From DATKZH01 sp964475955 (lineage in GTDB: Bacteria; Planctomycetota; Planctomycetia; Pirellulales; Thermoguttaceae), in assembly GCA_964475955.1 (NCBI GenBank), contig CAYYZY010000044.1:1-47223 (forward strand): 47,223 nt of DNA, in the 5' to 3' direction. Under the pieces are notes generated by a model that made no database searches, was not told where the DNA came from, and saw only the letters and a program-made list of their open reading frames with translations. Both the position numbers and the translations under genes were made by a program. Below, piece by piece: positions 26,269-37,174 of the stretch. Every line of letters starts with the position of its first letter. Positions within the stretch are counted from its first letter, which is position 1.

Positions 26269-26335
26269 ACCGTGCGCGGTCGTAGGCGCCGCTGAGGGCG
26301 TTCCCTACAGCGGGTGTTCCCAGATCGCGCACGGT
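26269..26335. repeat. Nested hairpins after the BRCT-MerR-TPR gene
   Basis: Outer arms ACCGTGCGCG (26269-26278) and CGCGCACGGT (26326-26335), perfect 10 bp. Within them, CCGCTGAGGG pairs with CCCT-CAGCGG (26289-26313, one bulged A). No T-run follows, so this may be an mRNA-end structure or a dispersed repeat rather than a rho-independent terminator. Confidence 0.65.
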
Positions 26336-26594
26336 GATTTGAGCCCGGCGAGTCTGCCGATTTCGCGGCCTGGGCAAGCTACCCGCCCCGCTCGTCTCGC
26401 CGGCGCGCCCCGCCCGCACCAGCGAGGGGGCTTGCATCCTGACGCAGGGCGAGTATCTTGGATGTCGGTGCGGACGACGCAACGTGGCCGGTGACGGGGG
26501 CCCGGCCTCAAGAAGCAGCTCGCCGGACAGAACGGGTGGCAACAGGCGTCTGGGGGGGAACGGCGCCGCGACTGCCTCAGGTGCGCGCAAGGCG
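26336..26594. other. Spacer before the polytopic membrane protein gene
   Basis: No gene supported. The promoter candidate TTGCAT (26432-26437), 16-base spacer, TATCTT (26454-26459) precedes the membrane protein gene. A longer reading frame begins at GTG 26484 but lacks a ribosome site and is low-complexity. Confidence 0.45.
26432..26459 (+). promoter_or_regulatory. Candidate promoter of the polytopic membrane protein gene
   Basis: TTGCAT (26432-26437) and TATCTT (26454-26459), spacer 16. Confidence 0.4.
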
Positions 26595-27956
26595 ATGCAG
26601 GGCTACCTACCGGGATATGAGCTCGACCCCGCGACGTGGGTTTACCTCTCGTCGTTCTTGATGATCGGGGTCTTCTTCAAGTTCAACCGCTTCTGGTGCG
26701 TGCGCAACCTCGACCTCGTCGCGCTGATCGCCTTGGGCCCCGGGCTGCTCTGGGTGGCCCAGGATTCGGGCGCCGGCGGGTACATCTGGTTGTTCGCCGT
26801 GGGGTGCGTGTTCCTCGTCCGGTTGCTGCTCGACCCGCTGATGGTCCGCCGCCCCTTGCTCAAGCCGAACCTCAACGCCAGCGGCCTCACGTTCTGCGGC
26901 ATCTCGCTCCTGGTGTTCTTGATGACCAACGTGATCACCGGGAACATGTTCCCTATGGCCAGGCAGCCGATCTCTTCGCTCCCCGAGGTGCGGGCTTCCG
27001 GGTACCCGTTGATCTACCGCATGGCCGATCTCTCCCGGCAGGAAGCCGCGCCCGGCGAGGCGGGCGCTGCCGGCGACCGGTCGCCCCGGGCGGAGGACGC
27101 GCCGGCGGCGGCCGGCGAGGAACCAGCCCGATGGGGGACGCGACGCGCCGTGGCCGTGTTGGCCCATTTGGCCTTGGTGATCGGCATCGCGTTGATCGGG
27201 TACCGCCATTTCGGCAACCTGCACACCGGCGTGGCGATGGCGTCGCTCTATCTGCTTCTGCCCTATACGGCGCAGATGACGGCGCGCGTCGATCACGCGG
27301 TCCCCGCGGCCCTGCTGGTGTGGACGATCGCCTCGTACCGCCGCCCCGCCCTGGCCGGCGTGCTGCTCGGCCTGGCGGCGGGCCTGATCGGATACCCCTT
27401 GTTCCTTCTCCCGCTCTGGTGCAGCTTCTATTGGCGGCGCGGACTGTTTCGCTTCCTCTTGGGGGTCTTCGCCGGGGTGGTGCTTCTGATCGTCCTGTTG
27501 TGGGCGGGGATGGCACTGCTCTCGCTCTTCGGCGCGGGCGACCCGGGGCCGTTCGGCGCCCGGCTGCGCCAGTTGTTCGCGTGGGCGCGGCCCCCGCTGG
27601 TCGTGGCCGACGGTTTCTGGCGCGACCACGGGCAGGCGTTTCGGATCCCGGTGATCGCCGCGTTCTGCGTTCTCTGCGGCAGCCTGGCGATGTGGCCCGC
27701 CCAGAAGAATCTCGGCACGCTGTTGAGTTGCTCGGCCGCCGTGATGCTGGGCTCGCAGTTCTGGCATCCCTACCAGGGCGGCGTCTACATGGCCTGGTAC
27801 CTGCCGCTTCTGGTCTTGACCGTCTTTCGCCCCAATCTCGAGGATCGGCTCGCCGTGGCCGCGGTCACCGAGGGCCGCCCCCCGCGGGAAGTCGCCAACC
27901 GGGTCACGCGCCGCTTCGACGAATGGCTCCCCCGGCGCAAGGGCCGAAGCGCGTAG
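26595..27956 (+). CDS. Polytopic membrane protein, unknown function
   Basis: A 453-residue protein with about ten membrane segments, including WVYLSSFLMIGVFFKF, LVALIALGPGLLWVA, LTFCGISLLVFLM, AVLAHLALVIGIALIG, LLVWTIASY, LAGVLLGLAAGLIGYPLFLL, LLGVFAGVVLLIVLLWAGM and AFCVLCGSLAMWP. A charged Ala/Glu-rich loop (about 155-195) separates the first four from the rest. The spacing and the motif HPYQGGVYMAWYLPLLVL recall membrane glycosyltransferase-like proteins, but I cannot confirm a family. The C-terminus is basic and cytoplasmic by the positive-inside rule. Start 26595 is tentative. Confidence 0.72.
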   Translation: MQGYLPGYELDPATWVYLSSFLMIGVFFKFNRFWCVRNLDLVALIALGPGLLWVAQDSGAGGYIWLFAVGCVFLVRLLLDPLMVRRPLLKPNLNASGLTFCGISLLVFLMTNVITGNMFPMARQPISSLPEVRASGYPLIYRMADLSRQEAAPGEAGAAGDRSPRAEDAPAAAGEEPARWGTRRAVAVLAHLALVIGIALIGYRHFGNLHTGVAMASLYLLLPYTAQMTARVDHAVPAALLVWTIASYRRPALAGVLLGLAAGLIGYPLFLLPLWCSFYWRRGLFRFLLGVFAGVVLLIVLLWAGMALLSLFGAGDPGPFGARLRQLFAWARPPLVVADGFWRDHGQAFRIPVIAAFCVLCGSLAMWPAQKNLGTLLSCSAAVMLGSQFWHPYQGGVYMAWYLPLLVLTVFRPNLEDRLAVAAVTEGRPPREVANRVTRRFDEWLPRRKGRSA

Positions 27957-27993
27957 GACTCGTGCCGGCACCGTGTCGCCCCCCCGCGGCCCT

Positions 27994-28021
27994 TTGCCGT
28001 ATCCTCTGAGCCTGCTATGAT
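27994..28021 (+). promoter_or_regulatory. Strong promoter candidate for the TPR/VCBS lipoprotein gene
   Basis: TTGCCG (27994-27999), 16-base spacer, TATGAT (28016-28021). Leader about 45 bases, ending in AGGAGAG before the ATG at 28074. Confidence 0.6.
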
Positions 28022-28073
28022 TTAGTCAATCGGTACATAAGGCATATGGGGCGATTGATTTCAGGAGAGACGG

Positions 28074-31634
<3,561 letters not shown>

Positions 31635-31643
31635 CCAGAGCGC

Positions 31644-31672
31644 GTAGGGTGGGTCTCGTACCTCGACCCTAC
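31644..31672. terminator. Possible convergent terminator hairpin
   Basis: GTAGGGT (31644-31650) and ACCCTAC (31666-31672), 7 bp with a 15-base loop, lie between the plus-strand lipoprotein and minus-strand binding-protein genes. The right arm reaches into the latter's stop codon. No T-run. Confidence 0.35.
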
Positions 31673-32877
31673 TTGGCCGGCACGACGCCCCCCTCGCGGA
31701 TCGTGCCCAGCGATACGGGCCGCGTGTTGCTGCCGAGAGGGTCCCAGCGGATGGGGCCGGTGACGCCGGGGTAGGGGGAGAGCTTCCGAATCGCGTCGCG
31801 GATGCGCGCCCGGTTGAGGCCGGCCGAGCGGATCGCGGCGATGACGAGCCGGAAGGCGTCGTACGTGTGGGCGGCCGCGTAGTCGGGCGCGTGGCCGTGG
31901 CGCCGCTGGAAGGTCTCCGCGAAGCGCCGCGACGCCCCGTCGTCGCCCGGCCGGTCCGGATCGTAGACGAGCGGGAAGAGCACGCCCTCGCCCCGAGCGC
32001 CGGCTTCCTCCAGAAACCGCCGCCGCCCCGTCGCCGGTCCGCCGAAAACCGGCCCCCGGAAGCCCTGCTCGCGGAGCGCGGCGACCAGGCGCGCACCTTG
32101 CTGCGGCCCGGCGATCACCGCGACCGCCTCGGGCCTTGATTCAACCGCCCGGCCAACGGCTTGCACGGCCTCTTCTTCCGTGCCCCGGCACTGGACGTGA
32201 TAGCTGAGCAACACGTCGCGCGCGGCCAGCGCCTTGCGCAGCTCCCGGGCGAAGAGGGCCGAATCGTGACCCACGCCGGACAATAGCACGAGCCGCCCGT
32301 CGCCCACGCGCCGGCCAATCGCCTCGGCCACGACGGGCGTCTGGAGGTGGTCGCCGGGCACCAGCGAGAACATCCACGGCACGTTGGCCAGGTTGACCGT
32401 CTTGTCGGTGCTGGCCGGGCTGAGAAGCGGAATCCGCGCCTTGACGGCGACCTGCTCGACCAGGTGCGTCGACGGCCCGTCGATCCCGCCCACGATCGCC
32501 CAGACCTTCTCCCGGTAAACCATCCGGACGACCTCGCCCACGCCGCTACCCCACGGGTTTTCCGACCACCGGGCCAGGACGCGGAACGGCTTGCCCCGGT
32601 AGCCGCCCCGGCGATTGGCCTCCTCGACGGCCAGCTCGGCCGCGCACCACAGGTCGCCCGCCTCGGGATGGGCCGCATCGCTCGGGCCGAAGTAGCCGAG
32701 CAGGACCTCGTCGAGCGGGCCGGGCGCGTCGTGCCGCCCCGGCCCGGCGTACTCCGCCCGATGCTCGCGGAGCCGGAAGAAGGGCTCTTGCGGCGCGGAC
32801 CGGGGCACGTCTTCCCCCGCGGCCGCAGCGCCGGCGCAGAGCACTGCGAAACACGTGCCGAGGATGCGGTGAAACAT
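31669..32877 (-). CDS. LivK-like periplasmic ligand-binding protein
   Basis: A 402-residue type I periplasmic binding protein (Peripla_BP_6 family, branched-chain amino acid receptor-like) with a signal peptide (about 1-20). Characteristic parts are LLGYFGPSDAAHP (start of the fold), ELAVEEANRRGGYRGKPF, VWAIVGGIDGPSTHLVEQVA, IPLLSPASTDKTVN and the YDAFRLVIAAIRSAG stretch near the C-terminus. It resembles the next gene (33266-34738) closely enough to be a paralogue. No permease or ATPase of a Liv transporter is nearby. Ligands of this family range from amino acids to urea and aromatic compounds. Confidence 0.88.
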   Translation of the reverse strand: MFHRILGTCFAVLCAGAAAAGEDVPRSAPQEPFFRLREHRAEYAGPGRHDAPGPLDEVLLGYFGPSDAAHPEAGDLWCAAELAVEEANRRGGYRGKPFRVLARWSENPWGSGVGEVVRMVYREKVWAIVGGIDGPSTHLVEQVAVKARIPLLSPASTDKTVNLANVPWMFSLVPGDHLQTPVVAEAIGRRVGDGRLVLLSGVGHDSALFARELRKALAARDVLLSYHVQCRGTEEEAVQAVGRAVESRPEAVAVIAGPQQGARLVAALREQGFRGPVFGGPATGRRRFLEEAGARGEGVLFPLVYDPDRPGDDGASRRFAETFQRRHGHAPDYAAAHTYDAFRLVIAAIRSAGLNRARIRDAIRKLSPYPGVTGPIRWDPLGSNTRPVSLGTIREGGVVPAK

Positions 32878-33265
32878 GGCGGACGCGATTCACCTAGTAT
32901 GTACGGGCTCACGAGGGAATTCGGCGTTGGACACGGAGACGCCGAGTCAGGTTCGACGGAAGGGAACTGAGGAAACGGAGAAGGCAATTCTCGACATGGG
33001 CCAATTCGCCGGACCACGGGGTAACACGCATGCGATCCGTACTGGTGAGGCACGTGAGCCAAGTCATGGCGGCATAGTCACCTGCCCTGCTGTCCGCTGC
33101 TACACGCGGTCGGAGAAGTGTCACCCTGATCTGAACCATGCCCCAATCTCTGTTCCCTCCGTTGCCCCCTGTCTATTCAATTTGCACGACTTTCCACGTG
33201 ACGACGAACGTCCAAGCGTCGATCCGCCCGTCAGCATGGCGGATTCCTTCTTGAGCCGCTCCCGG
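32878..33265. other. Intergenic region between the two binding-protein genes
   Basis: No gene is seen. Purine-rich GGGAACTGAGGAAACGGAG (32962-32980) and CTCTGTTCCCTCCGTTGCCC (33148-33167) are approximately reverse-complementary, so this looks like a diverged inverted repeat of about 206 bp. An unresolved promoter for 31669-32877 would lie at its left edge. Confidence 0.45.
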
Positions 33266-34738
33266 TTACTTGGCGTCGGTGACTTCGGGCGACGCGCCGG
33301 TACGGTCGCGGGCCGGGGTGTACGCGCGGGGGAGGTCGAGGTCTTCGCGGGAGGAGTAGTGCCAGGCGCCGTCCTTCCGTTCGGCGAGGTACACTTCGCC
33401 CAGGTCGTCGAGACAGGCGCTGAACACGACGTCGCCGGTCACGCCGGGCCACGGCCGCGTGCGGTAGGCCAGCACGTCGCGGATCTTCGCCCGATTCAGA
33501 CCCGCCACCTGCACCGCCCAAATCAACAGCGACATGCCGTCGTAGCCGTGGGCCGCATAGGTTTCGGGCGGCTCGCCGAATCGTTTCTCGAACCGGTCGC
33601 AGAAGCCGCGGTAGCGGGGGTCGTCGCGGGTGGGGTTCCAGGGCGAACCGCAGACGACGCCTTCGGCGTTCTCCCCGGCGATCTCGACGAACTCGTCGGC
33701 CAGGCAGCGGTCGCAGGCGAAGAAGGGCTGGTCCATGCCCAGGGCGCGCATCTGGTTGAGGATCTTGGCGCCCTCGACGGCGTCGCCCCAGTGGACGATC
33801 GCCTCGACGTCGGCCTGCTTGAGCCGGCCGATGTGGAGCGAGAAGTCGTCGAGCCCCAGCTTGTAGGCCATCTCCAGGGCGACCGGGTGGCCGAGGCGCC
33901 GGCTGCCGTCGCGGACCTCGCGCACGCCGAACCGTCCGTAGCGGTTGCTCGAGCGGATGATGCCCACCCGCTTCAGGCCCAGCTTGCTGTACATGTAGTC
34001 GACCAGGAAGTAGCCCATCTGCCGGTCGTCGCTGATGCAGCGGAACACCCAGGGGATATTGGTCTCGATGAACGTCGGGTCGGTGTCGCCCGAGTTCATC
34101 ATCACGACCTCGGCCTTCAGCGCCACGCGGATGGCGATGTGGCTGTTGGCCCCGTCGATCGTGCCGAGGATCGCCCAAACGTGGTCCTGGTAGGCCATCT
34201 TGACGATCTCGTTGCCCGAGGCCCCCCAAAGCCCGTTGTCGTTGGAGACGACCAGCTCGAAGGGCACCTTCCGCTCCAGGTATCCGCCCCGGGCGTTCGC
34301 CTCCTCGATGGCCAGTCGGGCGCCCTGGAGCATCTTGATGCCCATCGGCTCCTCGTGGCTCTTGCCGCCGGTGGCCACGGAGACGGTCGACATGATCGGC
34401 CCGATGAAGCCGAGCTTGACCGAGTCGACGTGCTCCGGCTCCGGCTTCGCCCGGCCCGGCCCGGTGTACTCCATCTGCTCCAGGAAGTGCTGCTTGTAGG
34501 GCTCGACGTGCCGAAACGGCGACACTTCCTTCGACGTGTAGGCGTAGTTCTCGTCCTCGCGCAGGCCCAGGTCGGGCACTTCGTAGGCGCTGGCCGAATT
34601 GATCTTGTCGAGCACCTCCCGCGTGGCCGGATCGACCTCGACCGCCTGTGGCTCCTGCTGCGGCTTGTCCTTCGTTTCCGCCGCTGCCGGCACGGCCAGA
34701 AGGAGAACGGCCAGGAGGGCGGTGGGATGGTATTTCAT
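33266..34738 (-). CDS. LivK-like periplasmic ligand-binding protein (second copy)
   Basis: A 490-residue type I binding protein with a signal peptide (about 1-20). An extra N-terminal segment of about 85 residues (EVDPATREVLDKINSASAYE) precedes the fold proper, which starts at KLGFIGPIMSTVSV. Shared signatures with its neighbour are EEANARGGYLERKVPF, HVWAILGTIDGANSHIA and VGIIRSSNRYGRFG. Here the fold continues with CDRCLADEFVEIAGENAEG and GYDGMSLLIWAVQVAGLNRAKIRDVL. AGGT near the ATG supports the start. Upstream is a 114-base spacer to the retropepsin-like gene. The pair probably arose by tandem duplication. Confidence 0.88.
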   Translation of the reverse strand: MKYHPTALLAVLLLAVPAAAETKDKPQQEPQAVEVDPATREVLDKINSASAYEVPDLGLREDENYAYTSKEVSPFRHVEPYKQHFLEQMEYTGPGRAKPEPEHVDSVKLGFIGPIMSTVSVATGGKSHEEPMGIKMLQGARLAIEEANARGGYLERKVPFELVVSNDNGLWGASGNEIVKMAYQDHVWAILGTIDGANSHIAIRVALKAEVVMMNSGDTDPTFIETNIPWVFRCISDDRQMGYFLVDYMYSKLGLKRVGIIRSSNRYGRFGVREVRDGSRRLGHPVALEMAYKLGLDDFSLHIGRLKQADVEAIVHWGDAVEGAKILNQMRALGMDQPFFACDRCLADEFVEIAGENAEGVVCGSPWNPTRDDPRYRGFCDRFEKRFGEPPETYAAHGYDGMSLLIWAVQVAGLNRAKIRDVLAYRTRPWPGVTGDVVFSACLDDLGEVYLAERKDGAWHYSSREDLDLPRAYTPARDRTGASPEVTDAK

Positions 34739-34852
34739 GGGTTACCTCGCTCAAAAAACGGACCGGTCGCACGCGGCTCATCGGGCGTGCTCGTATTTCA
34801 TCCTCTGCGGCCCCCTCGGCATCTCGTTCTGCCCGGGGCGACGTCCATCCCG

Positions 34853-35239
34853 TCATTTCAGGTCCATTCGCTTCACCTCGACGAGCCGGTGGCCCAGCAT
34901 GTCGACCGCGGCCTGGGACTGCTCCAGGATGACGTAGCCGACGAGCGGCTCGTAACGCCCGTCCGCCGGTTCCATGTCGACGAACAGGACTTCGTTGTAG
35001 ATCGCGCGGAACCCCTCGATTTGGATCCTCACGGGTCCGCAGATCACCCCTTCCACGGTCGCCTGGGTCGCGGTCTCCAGGGGAACCCTCGCCACCTCAT
35101 CCAGGTCGCCCAACCGATCGCGCCAAGCGCTGGGAAGCACCAGGTACGACGCCCCGGTGTCGACCAGCGCATCGCACCGGATCCGCGCTTCCGGATCGGC
35201 GAGGTTTTCGATCTTCACGGAGGCCACGATTCTGCCCAT
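34853..35239 (-). CDS. Retropepsin-like aspartic protease-fold protein
   Basis: A 128-residue protein of the retroviral-type aspartyl protease superfamily. The catalytic motif DALVDTGASYLVLP is complete (DTG at about residue 27) and VGYVILEQSQAAVDM matches the later flap/helix pattern. A homodimer is needed for activity, as in retropepsins. GGGAG lies six bases before the ATG, and a 37-residue gene ends 13 bases upstream. Similar small proteins are common in planctomycetes and cyanobacteria and are not tied to a retroelement. Substrate unknown. Confidence 0.8.
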   Translation of the reverse strand: MGRIVASVKIENLADPEARIRCDALVDTGASYLVLPSAWRDRLGDLDEVARVPLETATQATVEGVICGPVRIQIEGFRAIYNEVLFVDMEPADGRYEPLVGYVILEQSQAAVDMLGHRLVEVKRMDLK

Positions 35240-35252
35240 GGCGATCTCCCGG

Positions 35253-35366
35253 TCATGCGCCGCTTCTCGCGAGCTCCGCGAAATGTACGCTGAGGTATTC
35301 TAGGACGCCCAATTGCATTCGGTCGATCTCCGCGAGGAACCGCGACGCCGCGGCATGATTTCTCAT
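35253..35366 (-). CDS. 37-residue small protein upstream of the retropepsin gene
   Basis: Reading the minus strand from ATG at 35366, the frame encodes MRNHAAASRFLAEIDRMQLG through FAELARSGA and stops with TGA at 35253-35255, 13 bases before the next gene. GAGGGAAG lies before the ATG. The predicted protein is one amphipathic helix. It is too short for standard gene finding. Support is position, ribosome site and near-coupling to the gene after it; no family is recognised. Confidence 0.4.
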   Translation of the reverse strand: MRNHAAASRFLAEIDRMQLGVLEYLSVHFAELARSGA

Positions 35367-35421
35367 GGCTTCCCTCGCCTTCACATCGACAAGTTGTTTG
35401 CTTCCGGCTGGACGTGTCCGG

Positions 35422-35547
35422 CTACAGGCAACGAGTCAGTTCAGGGACTACAGATGCTGCAGCAATGATGATCGCGGCGATCGCATCTTGCTCCGCCGGC
35501 GGGAGCTGTTGGACCTTCGTCAGCGCACGCTCCAGCAGCTCGGTCAT
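35422..35547 (-). pseudogene. Truncated antitoxin-like fragment, 41 residues
   Basis: Minus-strand frame from 35547: MTELLERALTKVQQLPPAEQ then DAIAAIIIAAASVVPELTRCL and stop. The first 28 or so residues match the start of a common small antitoxin-like family (MxELLExAxxxxxxLPxxEQDAIAxxI). Homologues continue for about 50 more residues; here the sequence changes and ends early, so this is probably a decayed or frameshifted gene. No toxin gene remains beside it. Confidence 0.4.
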
Positions 35548-35881
35548 GGGCTACGGCTCTCCAAGAGTATCTCGAACCGATCACTTCTACCAGCATACTG
35601 ACGGTCCACTCCGGCGGCAAGCCTGGGCACGGCACGGTCATGGCGCCGGCTGGTGACCACGCCATGCCGAACCACCCGGTCGGCAGACCGAGCCCCAGCC
35701 GCGGCGCACTCCTGCTTCGCCTTCTCATCGTCGTTCAGCCGCGTAGGGTGCGTGCTTGCACGCACGCGGCATGGGCTCGGCCGACATCTCGCGACGGACT
35801 CGGCAAATTCCCTCAATGGGTGGATCCGTCTTCATGTGATCGCGCCTTTCGCCGTTCCCCGCGTGGGTGCAATCACCCACC
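35548..35881. other. Intergenic region upstream of the antitoxin remnant
   Basis: No gene is supported. It carries the 28-bp inverted repeat listed separately at 35742-35886. Confidence 0.5.
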
Positions 35882-35886
35882 CTACG
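35742..35886. repeat. 28-bp inverted repeat, 89-base spacing
   Basis: Arms 35742-35769 and 35859-35886 pair at 25 of 28 positions, core CGTAGGGTG(C/G)GTG. The right arm overlaps the stop codon of the minus-strand gene at 35882. The same GTAGGGTGGGT core recurs near 31644, so this is one member of a repeat type. Confidence 0.8.
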
Positions 35887-37072
35887 GGGCTTTCGCCGCC
35901 TCCGTCGGGGGCTTGAGGCGGGGGTAGTATCCGCGGCCGACGGCCCGGGCGAGGCCCTTCGAGGTGCCGACCCAGGCGTCGTCGCCGTCAAACTCGGTCC
36001 AGAGGACGTAGTTGTGCGGGATCGAGCGCGGCATGTCGATCGTCTTGAGCACCTCTTGGCCGCGGCTCACCACGGCCTTGCCGCGGTGGGTCTCGGGGTC
36101 CATGGTGTAGGTGACCCAGGTGTCGGTGGCGAAGTCGGTCACCACGCCGAGCCCCTTGTCGGTCGAGAACCAGGCCTCGTCGGCGCTTCGGCCCTTCACC
36201 GCGTTGCCGAAATCGCTGGGGAGCCCGGTCTCGTGGGCATAGTAGCCGCGCCAGTGGCGCCCGTCGTAACGGCACATCCCGAAGTAGGAGGAGACCCAGA
36301 GGATGCGGTCGACGTAGCTGACGCCCGTCGTGATCACGTGGACGACGCCGTCGTCGCGGTAGAGGTCGATTTCCATCTCGCCGTCGGGGTCGAGGTAGTC
36401 CTTCCACCGCTCGGTGGCCACGTCGAACTCGAGCACCCCGCTCCCCCAGATGCCCAGGTGGACGAGGCCGTCGTTGTAGCACACGCCGTAGTTCCAGATC
36501 TCCTCCATGGGGGCGTTTTTCTCGGTATAGATCGTCCATTCGCCGGTGACCGTGTTGAAGCGGCTCGCCCCGGCCGTGGTCGCCGCCCAGACGTTGTCGC
36601 GCTCCACGGCCACGCCGTAGACCACGTCGTTGACCAGCCCGCTGTTGAGTTGGTGCCAGTGGTCGAACCGCCCGCCGCTGAACCGGGCGAGCCCGCCGCC
36701 GAACAGCCCCAGCCAGAGGTCGCCCGTGGTGGGGTCGACGTCCAACGCGGCCACGACCTTCCAGGGCAGCCCGTCGGCCTCGCGCCAGCTTCGGATCTTG
36801 CCGGTGCGCTTGTCGTAGCAGGCCAGGCCGTCTTCGGTGCCGATCCAGACCCTCGGCCCGTGCGCCTTGACGGCGAAGATGTGCTCGTTGGGGAGCCCGT
36901 CCTCGGCCGTGAAATGCTGCCAGTCGGTGTAGACGTACGGGAGGCCCTGCTCGCCCGTCGGCTTCGTCGCCGGGGCGGCCTCGGCGCCGGTCGCGGTGGC
37001 GGGCGCGGCGAGAACGGCGGCTGCCAACACGCCGAGCAGCGACGCGGCGGTTGCAGTGCGGGGATCAGTCAT
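35882..37072 (-). CDS. Exported beta-propeller protein (Reg_prop type)
   Basis: A 396-residue exported protein with a signal peptide (about 1-28) and a propeller of two-component-regulator-type blades: LPNEHIFAVKAHGPRVWIGT, GDLWLGLFGGGLARF, VNDVVYGVAVERDNVWAATT, GMCRYDGRHWRGYY and others. These blades normally form the sensor of hybrid histidine kinases; here no kinase domain follows, so the propeller is free-standing. AGGAAAT precedes the ATG. It is last in the minus-strand cytochrome operon, 102 bases after the 10-haem protein gene. Confidence 0.83.
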   Translation of the reverse strand: MTDPRTATAASLLGVLAAAVLAAPATATGAEAAPATKPTGEQGLPYVYTDWQHFTAEDGLPNEHIFAVKAHGPRVWIGTEDGLACYDKRTGKIRSWREADGLPWKVVAALDVDPTTGDLWLGLFGGGLARFSGGRFDHWHQLNSGLVNDVVYGVAVERDNVWAATTAGASRFNTVTGEWTIYTEKNAPMEEIWNYGVCYNDGLVHLGIWGSGVLEFDVATERWKDYLDPDGEMEIDLYRDDGVVHVITTGVSYVDRILWVSSYFGMCRYDGRHWRGYYAHETGLPSDFGNAVKGRSADEAWFSTDKGLGVVTDFATDTWVTYTMDPETHRGKAVVSRGQEVLKTIDMPRSIPHNYVLWTEFDGDDAWVGTSKGLARAVGRGYYPRLKPPTEAAKAP

Positions 37073-37174
37073 GGCGATTTCCTGCGGTGGGGCCGGTGTG
37101 CCGCGGGGCCGACGTGCCGTCGGCCGCGAAAACGTGACCGGGGCCGGCGTGCCGTCGGGCGCATTCCATTGTAA

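Noticed and set aside
34853..35239. Retroelement, because of a retropepsin-like gene
   Set aside because: No reverse transcriptase, integrase or long terminal repeats are in the vicinity; such stand-alone proteins are common in bacteria.
35867..37174. Plus-strand frame opposite the Reg_prop gene
   Set aside because: Low-complexity Val/Asp/Ala protein with no domain; the minus-strand frame has a signal peptide and propeller blades.
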